A DNA stretch of 64,000 nucleotides from the NCBI GenBank assembly GCA_945946665.1, contig CAMEWO010000001.1:248001-312000 (forward strand). The letters are read 5' to 3'. Under the pieces are notes generated by a model. It was not told the DNA's origin. It did no database searches and saw only the letters and a list, made by a program, of their open reading frames with translations. Source of the DNA: an uncultured Eubacterium sp. (GTDB lineage: Bacteria; Bacillota; Clostridia; Lachnospirales; Lachnospiraceae). Both the position numbers and the translations under genes were made by a program. This document shows positions 44,234-54,681 of the stretch, piece after piece (within the stretch, counting starts at the first letter, position 1; every line of letters begins with the position of its first letter).

Positions 44234-45247
44234 TTAATTAAATCCTATAAGTTTGTTCATGACTTTGTAGCCGTATTTAGATATGGCTCTGCCACCTCTT
44301 CCAGGAATGTTAACTGTACTTCCTAACAGACTGTATCTTAACTTTCTGTACAGTTCTGCATCCTTATTCTTGACGTAATTCCACAGTTCCTTTTTCTTCT
44401 CAAGATTCTCCTTGGTTCCACTGATAATCAGGAATATTGAAGAAATCTCCATCATGATTCTTAAGTAATTAATCATATAATTCTTCCTCTTGCCTGAACG
44501 AACATTGCTGTCCAGGAAGAAATCAATCATTCTTTTGGTAACTGCTATCTGCTGGTCAATTCTTCCTATCATAACAGTTTCATTTACTGACTGGTCATCC
44601 CTGCCGATAAAGTATCTGTAAAAATTAGTATTAATATAATACATATTCTTAACCTCTGTAAGAGGCTCGAACACGAAAATATTATCCACATAGAAAGTAT
44701 GCTTTGGCAGCTGCAATCCACATTTTTTAAGAAGTTCTGTCCTGTAAATTACTGAATGCATGAGAATATACTGGTCAATCTTAAAGTTTCCAATCTCATC
44801 CCATGTAAACATCTTATCCAGAGGAAATACATTATCATAGTGAATAACTTTCTTTCTCTTAGCGCCAACTTTATCATACACATAATTGGCAATTACCATA
44901 TCAGGTTCGTTATTTTCGTTGAAATTCTTTAATGTCTTAAGAATTCTTTTGTAGCTTTTTCCATCTACCCAGTCATCGCTGTCAACCACTTTGAAATACT
45001 TGCCGGTAGCGTTGGCAAGCCCTGTGTTAACTGCCTGTCCATGACCACCATTCTCCTGATGCACTGCCTTGACAATTGTTGGATACTTAGCAGCATACTC
45101 ATCTGCAATTTCTCCTGTGTTATCCTTAGTAGAACCATCATCAACAATGATGATTTCCACGTCATCTCCACCTGGAAGAACTGATTCAATACACTTTCTC
45201 ATATAAGCAGCTGAATTGTAACATGGAATTGCAAAACTAATTAATTT
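44234..45247 (-). CDS. Family 2 glycosyltransferase
   Basis: About 337 aa, GT-A fold: ISFAIPCYNSAAYMRKCI, nucleotide-binding IIVDDGSTKDNT, and the metal-binding VVDSDDW. A short basic tail follows. It probably transfers a sugar to a surface polymer or lipid; the acceptor is unknown. ATG at 45247 follows GGAG; a longer frame from 45283 would overlap argS. Confidence 0.9.
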   Translation of the reverse strand, partial: KLISFAIPCYNSAAYMRKCIESVLPGGDDVEIIIVDDGSTKDNTGEIADEYAAKYPTIVKAVHQENGGHGQAVNTGLANATGKYFKVVDSDDWVDGKSYKRILKTLKNFNENNEPDMVIANYVYDKVGAKRKKVIHYDNVFPLDKMFTWDEIGNFKIDQYILMHSVIYRTELLKKCGLQLPKHTFYVDNIFVFEPLTEVKNMYYINTNFYRYFIGRDDQSVNETVMIGRIDQQIAVTKRMIDFFLDSNVRSGKRKNYMINYLRIMMEISSIFLIISGTKENLEKKKELWNYVKNKDAELYRKLRYSLLGSTVNIPGRGGRAISKYGYKVMNKLIGFN

Positions 45248-45264
45248 CATAATAATCTCCATTC

Positions 45265-47052
45265 CTACATTCTCTCTGGGCACTCAATTCCCAGTAAGTC
45301 AATACAAGTAAGAAGAATGTCTTTAGTCAGGCTTAATATTGCGATATAGCCCTTCTTCTTTTCCTCATCTGTCTCTGAAAGGATTTTGGTATCATGATAA
45401 AATCCATTAAATACATTAGATACATCATATATGTACTGACATATCTTATGAGGGGCATTGTCCATATATGCACTGTCAATCACTTCAGAAAATCTTACCA
45501 GTGCAAGAGCCAGATTCTTCTCGCTGTCAGAAGATGGTGGCATAATCTTAAGATTATTACATTCACCACCTGCCTGTACATACTTTGAAAGAATAGACTT
45601 AATTCTTACAATAGTATACAGGATATATGGTCCTGTATTGCCCTCAAATGAAGTAAATCTGTCAATGTCAAACACATAATCCTTGGAAGCCTGGTTAGAC
45701 AAATCACCATACTTTAAGGCCGCAAGTCCAATCATTCTGGCTGTTTCATAAATTTCACCACTGGAATCTCCATCTTCCTGACCCTTTTTCTTTGCATTAT
45801 CCTCCATCTTTGAAAGTACTGCTTTCTGAATGTCAGATATGAGAATCTCCAGACGCATGGTACCACCATCTCTGGTCTTAAATGGCTTTCCATCCTTTCC
45901 ATTCATTGTTCCAAAGCCTAAAAATGTAAGACTGGCATCAGGTTTAACAATTCCCGCTTTCTTGGCAACTCTGAATACCTGTGTAAAATGAAGTTCCTGC
46001 CTCTTATCTGCAAGATATATGTATGAATCAGGATGGTAATCCCGCTCTCTCTCCACAATAGTTGCCAGGTCTGATGTAGCATATAATGCAGCACCATCAG
46101 ATTTTCTTATGATACATGGTGGAAGTTCCTTAGAATCTGTATCTTCCTGAATATCTACAACAGTTGCTCCCTGGCTTTCATAGGCAAGTCCCTTGTCTAT
46201 CATGTCCTGAATCATATCAGGAATATAGGGTTGAGCATCACTCTCACCTTTCCAGAGGTCGAAGGAAACATTAAGATTATCATAATTCTTCTTTAAATCC
46301 TTCTTAGATACATTCATAATATGGTTCCAGATTGCCCTGCATGCCTTGTCACCGCTCTGGAGCTTTAAGGTAGCATTGTGTGCTCTCTCTAGAAACTGGT
46401 CATTCTCTTTAGATTTCCTGCTGGCAGCAGGGTATATCTCCTCCAGCTCTGATATGGTAAAAGGAGGTTCCTCTGGGTATTCTCCGGTAAAGTTCTCATC
46501 AAAATATGGAAGTTCAGGCTTTCTGTCTCTTAATTCTTCAATGATAAGTCCCATCTGAAGTCCCCAGTCCCCCAGATGCACATCACCTATAACCTTATTA
46601 CCTGCAAAGCGCTGTATTCTCTTAACACTCTCTCCGATTACTGCTGATCTTAAATGTCCTACATGTAAAGGTTTAGCCGCATTTGCTCCACCATAATCAA
46701 CTATAACAGTTTTATCTGTTATAGTTGGAACATAGCCAAACTTATCCTCATGTCCCATATTATCAAGGTATGTGCCAAGAAAATCCTCAGACACAACAAT
46801 ATTAATAAACCCTGGCTTAACGCTTTCGATACTCTTAAACGCTGGATTACCAGCAATCTTCTCCACAACGCTGTCTGCTATAATAAATGGTGCTTTACCA
46901 TATTCCTTGGCAGCAGCCATGGCACCATTACACTGGTACTCGCACAGGTCAGGTCTGTTAGACACTGTAACCCTGGCATATTTCTCATCATATCCGCAGG
47001 CGTTAAATCCCTCCTTAACTATATCTTCAATCTTCTCAATAATAGTTTCCAT
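45265..47052 (-). CDS. argS: Arginyl-tRNA synthetase
   Basis: Class I synthetase of 595 aa. HIGH-type motif in KPLHVGHLRSAVIGE; the KMSKS site is replaced by a looser KPFKTRDGGTMRL, as in many bacterial ArgRS. An N-terminal Add1 domain and a C-terminal DALR anticodon domain are visible. SD AGGATGG before the ATG. Confidence 0.97.
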   Translation of the reverse strand: METIIEKIEDIVKEGFNACGYDEKYARVTVSNRPDLCEYQCNGAMAAAKEYGKAPFIIADSVVEKIAGNPAFKSIESVKPGFINIVVSEDFLGTYLDNMGHEDKFGYVPTITDKTVIVDYGGANAAKPLHVGHLRSAVIGESVKRIQRFAGNKVIGDVHLGDWGLQMGLIIEELRDRKPELPYFDENFTGEYPEEPPFTISELEEIYPAASRKSKENDQFLERAHNATLKLQSGDKACRAIWNHIMNVSKKDLKKNYDNLNVSFDLWKGESDAQPYIPDMIQDMIDKGLAYESQGATVVDIQEDTDSKELPPCIIRKSDGAALYATSDLATIVERERDYHPDSYIYLADKRQELHFTQVFRVAKKAGIVKPDASLTFLGFGTMNGKDGKPFKTRDGGTMRLEILISDIQKAVLSKMEDNAKKKGQEDGDSSGEIYETARMIGLAALKYGDLSNQASKDYVFDIDRFTSFEGNTGPYILYTIVRIKSILSKYVQAGGECNNLKIMPPSSDSEKNLALALVRFSEVIDSAYMDNAPHKICQYIYDVSNVFNGFYHDTKILSETDEEKKKGYIAILSLTKDILLTCIDLLGIECPERM

Positions 47053-47068
47053 CTGTTATACCATCCTG

Positions 47069-47809
47069 TTAATAATTCACTTTCTCAAGAAAAAGTCCAT
47101 AAGCCTCTGCTGGAAATGACATAGTGACATCCTTTAGTTCCAGGGCATCCTTTACTGCCTCTGGCTTCTTAAGGCCTCCACCTACATCCAGCAGCATCCC
47201 TACCATAAGTCTCGCCATATTATGCATAAAATCATTGGCAGTAATCCTTATAGCCACCTCATTTCCTTTATGTTCTATCTGGATATCTTCAATATTCCTT
47301 ACTGTGCTTTTGCTTTTCTTAGCCGTTGTGAACAGCTTAAAATCATGTTTTCCAATAAAATATGATGCAGCCTTTCTCATGGCATCAAGATCCGGCATGT
47401 CAAATGTATGGTATGCATATCTTCTCATGAACACATCCGGGTTCTTTCCCACGTCAAGCCTGTACATATATACTACACTTCTTAAGTTAAGCTGTGCATG
47501 AAACCTGTCATCAGCCCTGTCCACACTAATCACGCCAATATCCCTTGGAAGATACCTGCTGAGATAATTCTTCAATTCTTTAGGTGAAGTATCATCATTA
47601 TCAATTCTTACATTAATAACCTGTCCATAAGCATGGACACCTTTTTCCGTTCTGCAGCCACAATTAATCTCAGGCTCACTTCCGGTCATGCGCCTTAATA
47701 CTTCTGCAATCTTTCCCTGTACTGTATTATCGCTTCTTTCGTTACCCATACGCTGCCAGCCGTCATATCTTCCTCCGTCATACTGGATAACCATTATATA
47801 ATTACTCAT
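47069..47809 (-). CDS. truA: TruA-like tRNA pseudouridine synthase with Glu at the catalytic Asp position
   Basis: TruA makes pseudouridine at positions 38-40 of tRNA anticodon arms. The 246-aa product starts MVIQYDGGRYDGWQR, has FMHNMARLMVGMLLDVG and ends normally. The catalytic motif, usually GRTDxGVHA, reads CRTEKGVHAYGQ here, with Glu (codon GAA) for the essential Asp. It may be a paralogue with altered function; another TruA could be elsewhere. Its start overlaps the cheY-like stop by 4 bp. Confidence 0.85.
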   Translation of the reverse strand: MSNYIMVIQYDGGRYDGWQRMGNERSDNTVQGKIAEVLRRMTGSEPEINCGCRTEKGVHAYGQVINVRIDNDDTSPKELKNYLSRYLPRDIGVISVDRADDRFHAQLNLRSVVYMYRLDVGKNPDVFMRRYAYHTFDMPDLDAMRKAASYFIGKHDFKLFTTAKKSKSTVRNIEDIQIEHKGNEVAIRITANDFMHNMARLMVGMLLDVGGGLKKPEAVKDALELKDVTMSFPAEAYGLFLEKVNY

Positions 47810-48171
47810 TGTTCTTCAAGCACCTTTTTAATTACTTCAATTATGACATTAGCTTCAAATGGTTTCTGAATAAAGTCTGAAGCCCCACGCTTTAAAGCCT
47901 CTATCATATTAGACTTCTGTCCTGCCGCTGTAACCATAATAATCTTTGCCTTGGAATCTCTCTCAATTATCTCAGACAAAGCTGTAATTCCATCCTTTCC
48001 AGGCATGGTAATATCCATAGTTACCAGATCAGGCATATATTGGAAATATTTATCAATTCCCTCCTGCCCATTCACTGCCTCTGCAACAACCTCATGTCCG
48101 GCAGAAGCCAGCATATCCTTTAAAAATCTTCTCGAAGTCTTAGAATCATCAACAATTAATATCTTTGCCAT
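47806..48171 (-). CDS. Stand-alone CheY-like response regulator
   Basis: 121-aa receiver without output domain: KILIVDDSKTSRRFLKD, phospho-Asp in LVTMDITMPGKDG, MVTAAG and the Lys in FIQKPFE. Close to CheY or the diguanylate-linked receivers that partner with CheX. It follows a CheX-like gene by 12 bp. No CheA or motor genes are in the window. Confidence 0.9.
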   Translation of the reverse strand: MAKILIVDDSKTSRRFLKDMLASAGHEVVAEAVNGQEGIDKYFQYMPDLVTMDITMPGKDGITALSEIIERDSKAKIIMVTAAGQKSNMIEALKRGASDFIQKPFEANVIIEVIKKVLEEQ

Positions 48172-48183
48172 TATCCCCTCTCC

Positions 48184-48678
48184 TCATCTGCTAATTATTA
48201 TCCCATCATCAACTGCCAGGATTATATTAAAATCCAATCCCTTAAGTTTCATGTCAAGAATGCAGAAGCTATCCCTTCCGCTTACAGAAATATTACAGTA
48301 AAACACCGGCGGTTTAAGTTCACAATTAATATCCCTGTCCTCAAGGCACACAGCCATAGCCCCATTCACACAGTTAATAAGTTCACATATTGCATCATAG
48401 GCATCTTCATCAAAGGTATCAAACTCATATCTTGCAAATACAGAGGCTATCTTTAACAAAATCTCGTCATCACCGCTGATGCCAAAGAATATCTCCTGGT
48501 CACCATCCATAATCTGACAGCCAATGTATTTACCATCAAACGAGCCGGTAGTAGTTACCTTCTCTAAAGATAAATCATCCTTCATGTAATATTTCAGACT
48601 TTTAAGAATGCTCTGGAGTTGAATCATATATTTGTTATCATTAAAAGTAACAAACTTTGACATAACATCTTCTTTCAT
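48184..48678 (-). CDS. CheX-like phosphatase domain protein
   Basis: About 164 aa. The middle (FDEDAYDAICELINCVNGAMA) resembles the CheX/CheC active-site helix with E..N, the residues that dephosphorylate CheY-P. The C-terminus has beta strands (FNIILAVDDGIII). Start at 48678 has GGGAG 7 nt upstream; in-frame extension to 48786 is inside the guaB terminator. The gene directly precedes a CheY-like receiver, which is its probable substrate. Confidence 0.75.
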   Translation of the reverse strand: MKEDVMSKFVTFNDNKYMIQLQSILKSLKYYMKDDLSLEKVTTTGSFDGKYIGCQIMDGDQEIFFGISGDDEILLKIASVFARYEFDTFDEDAYDAICELINCVNGAMAVCLEDRDINCELKPPVFYCNISVSGRDSFCILDMKLKGLDFNIILAVDDGIIISR

Positions 48679-48736
48679 TAATAAACTCCCATTATCTATT
48701 TTACATTTAATATACTCTAATATAAAAAACTTTGCA

Positions 48737-48778
48737 ATAAAAAACAGACATCTTCGCCGAATTACGAAAATGTCTGTT
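48737..48778 (-). terminator. Terminator after guaB
   Basis: AACAGACAT (48743-48751) pairs with ATGTCTGTT (48770-48778) with a further TTCG/CGAA pair inside. On the minus strand it is followed by six T. Confidence 0.8.
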
Positions 48779-48844
48779 ATATCCATTATTTATCCCTGTC
48801 TATGGATTCCTGTTATTCTGTAAGAATCCAGAATATATAACATA

Positions 48845-50311
<1,467 letters not shown>

Positions 50312-50348
50312 TTAATCCTCTCTTTCTTTAAAAATGTATCTTACTATG

Positions 50349-50382
50349 TAAAAATATCCGAACATATAAATGTACCGGATAT
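50349..50382 (-). terminator. Terminator after the 169-aa membrane protein gene
   Basis: ATATCCG (50354-50360) pairs with CGGATAT (50376-50382); five T follow on the minus strand. A second small CCAGC/GCTGG hairpin lies upstream near 50393. Confidence 0.65.
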
Positions 50383-50459
50383 CTTACTGCACACCAGCTT
50401 CTTTGCTGGAATTTCTTTGAATATATTGTCAGTTAGTATATCATCGGTCCTTAAGTTTG

Positions 50460-50969
50460 TCAATCAATTTTATATACATCTCTTCCAACGCAGCCAGCAA
50501 TAGCCTGAAGCATCCTTTCATCAGGCTGGATGTACAATCTTTCCATCTCATTTTTGCTGTTGTATGTGTATACAACCACAATACTGTTATTATCTGCATC
50601 CTCTGAAATGTACCTGCTTGTTCTGTAATCCATGTGCTCCAGTCTTAAAGCATCATTGGAATCAGGTCTTGCCACCAGTGTAGCCTTGCTTACAGAATAC
50701 ACTCCACATCTTTTTCTTGATGTCTTAGCCATGATTCTCTCAATTGTCAATTCACCATCCACCAGGGAGTATTCATATTCTGCCTTGTAGTATCTGAACA
50801 CAAATATGGTAAACAGTACAAGAACCACAAGGAGCAAAAGTCCAAACAGACCTGTTGATGGTATTGTTGTAACCGCAAGGACACATGCAATAATCAAAAT
50901 AACTTTATATAGTATTGATTTCTTTGGTGGTGTAACACTTATTATCTGTTCAACTGCAACGTTATACAT
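50460..50969 (-). CDS. Membrane protein of unknown function (DUF6106-like)
   Basis: About 169 aa. Two hydrophobic segments (about 20-60; YKVILIIACVLAV, FGLLLLVVLVLFTIFVF) are followed by a beta-rich cytosolic domain (EYEYSLVDGELTIERIMAK). I associate this with the DUF6106 family of Clostridia, with moderate certainty. ATG at 50969 follows the common leader. Between guaB and map. Confidence 0.75.
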   Translation of the reverse strand: MYNVAVEQIISVTPPKKSILYKVILIIACVLAVTTIPSTGLFGLLLLVVLVLFTIFVFRYYKAEYEYSLVDGELTIERIMAKTSRKRCGVYSVSKATLVARPDSNDALRLEHMDYRTSRYISEDADNNSIVVVYTYNSKNEMERLYIQPDERMLQAIAGCVGRDVYKID

Positions 50970-51011
50970 AATAATCTCCATTCCACTTAATATCTGATTT
51001 CTGAAAACCTT

Positions 51012-51884
51012 CTACCAGCTTAATACTTCATACCCTGAATCTGTAACAAGAACCATAATTTCCCACTGGGCACTTGGCAGTTCATCCTCCGTATATATAG
51101 TCCATCCATTAGAGTCATCAATATAGATTTCATCGCTTCCCATATTAACCATAGGCTCAATGGTAAATACCATCCCCGGTGCCATAACCATTCCAGTTCC
51201 CTTTTTGATTACATAGCTGACAAATGGAGTTTCATGAAACTCCAGTCCTATTCCATGTCCTCCTACCTGTCTCACTACTGTGTAGCCATTCTTTCTGGCG
51301 TGGTCATTAATAGCTGCAGCCACATCTCCAAGATGTCCCCATGGACGCACCTGTTCAAGTCCAAGCTGGACACACTCTCTGGCAACATCTACCAGCTTTC
51401 TGTTTTCCGGGGATACATCACCAATGCAGAACATTCTTGATGAATCTGAATAATATCCATTCAGGATTGTTGAACAATCTACATTAATTATATCCCCATC
51501 AACCAATTCAACATTGCTTGATGGAATTCCGTGGCATACCTGGTCATTAAGTGATGTGCAGACAGACTTTGGAAACCCTTCATAATTCAATGGTGCAGGA
51601 ATTCCTCCCATTGCAGTTGTCTTCTCATACACCATTCTGTCAATATCTTCCGTAGTAATACCTGCCTTAATGTGCTCTGCCACATAATCAAGTACAGCCA
51701 CGTTAATCTTAGAGCTTTCTCTCATGCCTGCCAGCTGTTCTTCATTCTTAATGATATTTCTTGGTGGAACTGTATGAAACTTCTTTCTGTACATATCAAT
51801 TCTTCTGTCAAATTCCATATGGCACTGTCCATATGGCTTATTACTTCCACACCAGCATGGCTCATCTTTTCTAAGCTTTTTCAT
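51012..51884 (-). CDS. map: Methionine aminopeptidase with N-terminal SEC-C motif
   Basis: Removes the initiator Met from new proteins. 290 aa: an N-terminal zinc SEC-C motif (EPCWCGSNKPYGQCH) thought to aid ribosome binding, then the pita-bread fold with metal ligands in DVDCSTILNGYYSDSS, GGHGIGLEFHE and FTIEPMVNMG. The extended form is common in Clostridia. Confidence 0.95.
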   Translation of the reverse strand: MKKLRKDEPCWCGSNKPYGQCHMEFDRRIDMYRKKFHTVPPRNIIKNEEQLAGMRESSKINVAVLDYVAEHIKAGITTEDIDRMVYEKTTAMGGIPAPLNYEGFPKSVCTSLNDQVCHGIPSSNVELVDGDIINVDCSTILNGYYSDSSRMFCIGDVSPENRKLVDVARECVQLGLEQVRPWGHLGDVAAAINDHARKNGYTVVRQVGGHGIGLEFHETPFVSYVIKKGTGMVMAPGMVFTIEPMVNMGSDEIYIDDSNGWTIYTEDELPSAQWEIMVLVTDSGYEVLSW

Positions 51885-51961
51885 CTCATATTAATCTCCA
51901 ACATATTATATTGAAAACATCAACATTCAGTCATCACAAGATTCAACCATCCTTTAATAAA

Positions 51962-52004
51962 AGCTGCCACACACGCATCTATGCAGATTACGTCTATAGC
52001 AGCT
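51962..52004 (-). terminator. Weak terminator after the chemoreceptor gene
   Basis: AGCTGC (51962-51967) pairs with GCAGCT (51999-52004) and is followed on the minus strand by TTTTATT. A short stem with a long loop. Confidence 0.4.
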
Positions 52005-52060
52005 ATTATTCATAATAGTTTTAATGACTGCGTCAATGCACAGGCTTAAGTATACACAAA

Positions 52061-53470
52061 TTACTTACGGAATACAACTATCTCTGTCTTATCTGTATAT
52101 CCTAAAGTCCTGTAGAAGTCACCCAGCTTCCTGATAGCAGCCTGATACTTAAAGAATGCATCATATGTCTTGTTAAAGTATTCCATAGCCATCTTGGTAT
52201 CACCTGCATCCTTTGCCTTCCATGACTCTGTAGCCCACTTATGTACAGTGTTATGAGTATCAACAACAGCCTTGAACTCAGGACTTCCTGTTACAACAGG
52301 GTCTGTCTGGCTTCCTATCCACTTACCAAGCTTACATGAAGTATTATTATTAAGCTGGTTAATCTTAAGATGCTCGAAGTCCATAACATTGTTGTATACT
52401 CTCCACATAAGGATAAAATGGTCAATCTCATATATTCTTAACCAATCCTGAAGAGTAACCTCAGCAAAGCCTCTGACCATATCACTTCTTGCAGTATCAA
52501 TGTAACGGCCAATCTTATATACATGTGTACCCTGTTCAACACAGCAGCGTGAAAGCTCATCATAACTTGCTGCAATATTGGCAACTTCCTTATTGAAAGC
52601 ATGGGTAAGTGATGTCTGCTTGTCAATATCATCAAATACCTCATCAACCTTATTCTTAACAGCCTCCATCTGGTTTGCCATAATCTCAATGTCATCCAGT
52701 GATGACTCAACTTTCTCATTACCCTCTGAAAGCTTGGCAGTTGTCTCATTCATTGATGTTGCAAGAGCATCAATATCCTTCTCAAGCTCATTAACATACT
52801 TAACAATGTCCTCGGCTGATTCAGATGTATTAATTGAAAGTCTTCTAACCTGTTCAGCTACTACAGCAAATCCCTTTCCTGCCTCGCCTGCTCTCGCAGC
52901 CTCAATAGAAGCATTGAGGGCAAGAAGGTTACTCTGGCTTGCCACCTTCTTAACAATATCTACAATCTCACCGATTTTATCAATCTTTTCCTGGAAATCC
53001 TGTACCTGCTTGTTAATTATATTAATCTTTTCAGATGACTCATTAACAACCCTGATACTCTCATTCATATTGGCTGTACTGTTCTGGACCGCTGCAAGCA
53101 TCTCATGTGTGCTGTCACGTATACCATCCATAGAAACGGATATTCCATTGATAGAATCTGTAAGCCCCTGGCTGGCACTTTCCATCTCTGCAATAGATGT
53201 AGTCTGTGACTGAACCTGATCCATAGTATTCTTAACATACGAATTGTCACCAATTGACTCCATAGCTTCATTAAGTCTCATAACAAAGTTGTTATTGGCT
53301 TTCTTAAAAGCGTGAATCAACTCGTTAAGCTTTGCTCCATATGCAGGATTAGAGAATAATGATGTGTCCACATCCCCGTATTCTCCTGCAATAACTTTGT
53401 CCATCATCTCCATCAGAAGATTCATGTCATTGGCGGATACAGCTCCATCTGTTTTCTTCTTTCCAAACAT
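52061..53470 (-). CDS. Soluble methyl-accepting chemotaxis protein with CZB domain
   Basis: About 469 aa with no membrane segment, so a cytosolic receptor. The signalling tip has the normal hairpin [30 protein letters not shown] shortened here to its core [15 protein letters not shown]. The C-terminus is a CZB zinc-binding domain ([11 protein letters not shown], then LGKWIGSQ and NTVHKWA), known to sense zinc or hypochlorite in other bacteria. SD AGGAGG. CheA/CheW are not in the window. Confidence 0.92.
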   Translation of the reverse strand: MFGKKKTDGAVSANDMNLLMEMMDKVIAGEYGDVDTSLFSNPAYGAKLNELIHAFKKANNNFVMRLNEAMESIGDNSYVKNTMDQVQSQTTSIAEMESASQGLTDSINGISVSMDGIRDSTHEMLAAVQNSTANMNESIRVVNESSEKINIINKQVQDFQEKIDKIGEIVDIVKKVASQSNLLALNASIEAARAGEAGKGFAVVAEQVRRLSINTSESAEDIVKYVNELEKDIDALATSMNETTAKLSEGNEKVESSLDDIEIMANQMEAVKNKVDEVFDDIDKQTSLTHAFNKEVANIAASYDELSRCCVEQGTHVYKIGRYIDTARSDMVRGFAEVTLQDWLRIYEIDHFILMWRVYNNVMDFEHLKINQLNNNTSCKLGKWIGSQTDPVVTGSPEFKAVVDTHNTVHKWATESWKAKDAGDTKMAMEYFNKTYDAFFKYQAAIRKLGDFYRTLGYTDKTEIVVFRK

Positions 53471-53658
53471 AAGAACGTCCTCCTAAACTGCGATTTGTAC
53501 TGAAAACTAACACCTCATTGGGTAATTGTAACATAAAAGGACAAAATATGAAACATCTTTTATATATAATATATACAGATTTTTGTCCTAATTTAAAAAT
53601 ATAAACAGTTTTTTTGTTCCTGAATAATATGATGATATAAGAAATCAAAGGAGATAGT

Positions 53659-54681
53659 ATGAAAAAGAATCTGAAAACTGCCATGAGATTCGCAGCCATT
53701 TTGCTTGTATTAGTCACACTGGCAGGATGTTTTGGCTGCACAACCAAGGATAATGAAAATGATTCACTTAAAACCATAACATTAAATGAAGTTGCCCATT
53801 CTATATTCTACGCACCCCAGTATGTTGCCATTGAATCCGGATATTTTGAAGAAGAAGGGCTGTCCATCAATCTTGTGACCGGATTCGGAGCTGACAAAGT
53901 CATGACTTCTCTTGTAAGCGGAGATGCTGACATCGGATTTATGGGTTCAGAATCTTCCATCTACGTATACGCAGGTGGTTCTAAAGACTATGCCGTGAAT
54001 TTTGCCCAGCTTACCCAGAGAGCCGGAAACTTCCTTGTATCAAGAGAAGAAATGAAAGACTTCAAATGGGATGATATAAAATACTGTACAATTATCGGGG
54101 GCCGACAGGGCGGAATGCCACAGATGCTTCTGGAATACATCCTTAAGAAAAACGGAATCAATCCTGAGAAAGATTTAACCATAATCAAAAATGTAGATTT
54201 TGGTTCTACTGCTGCAGCATTTGCCTCTGGTCTGGCAGACTTCACTGTAGAGTTCGAGCCTACCGCCACCACACTTGAGCAGGAAGGAAAAGGATACGTT
54301 GTTGCTTCTCTTGGTGTGGAGAGTGGATATGTACCATACACAGCCTACTGCGCTAAAGTAAGCTATATTGAAAAGCATCCAGAAATAATCCAGTCATTTA
54401 CAAATGCAATACAAAAGGGGCTTGACTATGTAAACAGCCACAGTTCTGAAGAAATTGCCCAGATTATCGCCCCACAGTTCCCTGAGAATGACATTGAAAC
54501 TATTACCACTATCGTTGAGAGGTATAAATCACAGGATACCTGGAAAGAAGACACTGTATTCACAGAAGAAGCATATAATCTTCTTAAAGATATCCTCAAA
54601 TCTTCAGGAGAATTAACAGGGGATGCCCCTTATGAGAAGCTTGTTAACACAACATTCTCCAAAAATGTTCCTAACGGTTAA
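53659..54681 (+). CDS. ABC transporter substrate-binding lipoprotein, NMT1/SsuA-type
   Basis: About 340 aa. The lipobox LAGC places the lipidated Cys at residue 24. The mature part has NEVAHSIFYAPQYVAIESGYF and FMGSESSIYVY, the SsuA/THI5-like pattern for sulfonates, nitrate or pyrimidine precursors; the ligand cannot be told. SD AAAGGAG. No permease or ATPase is next to it, so it is an orphan. Its 3' end overlaps the convergent P-type ATPase gene by 11 bp. Confidence 0.88.
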   Translation: MKKNLKTAMRFAAILLVLVTLAGCFGCTTKDNENDSLKTITLNEVAHSIFYAPQYVAIESGYFEEEGLSINLVTGFGADKVMTSLVSGDADIGFMGSESSIYVYAGGSKDYAVNFAQLTQRAGNFLVSREEMKDFKWDDIKYCTIIGGRQGGMPQMLLEYILKKNGINPEKDLTIIKNVDFGSTAAAFASGLADFTVEFEPTATTLEQEGKGYVVASLGVESGYVPYTAYCAKVSYIEKHPEIIQSFTNAIQKGLDYVNSHSSEEIAQIIAPQFPENDIETITTIVERYKSQDTWKEDTVFTEEAYNLLKDILKSSGELTGDAPYEKLVNTTFSKNVPNG

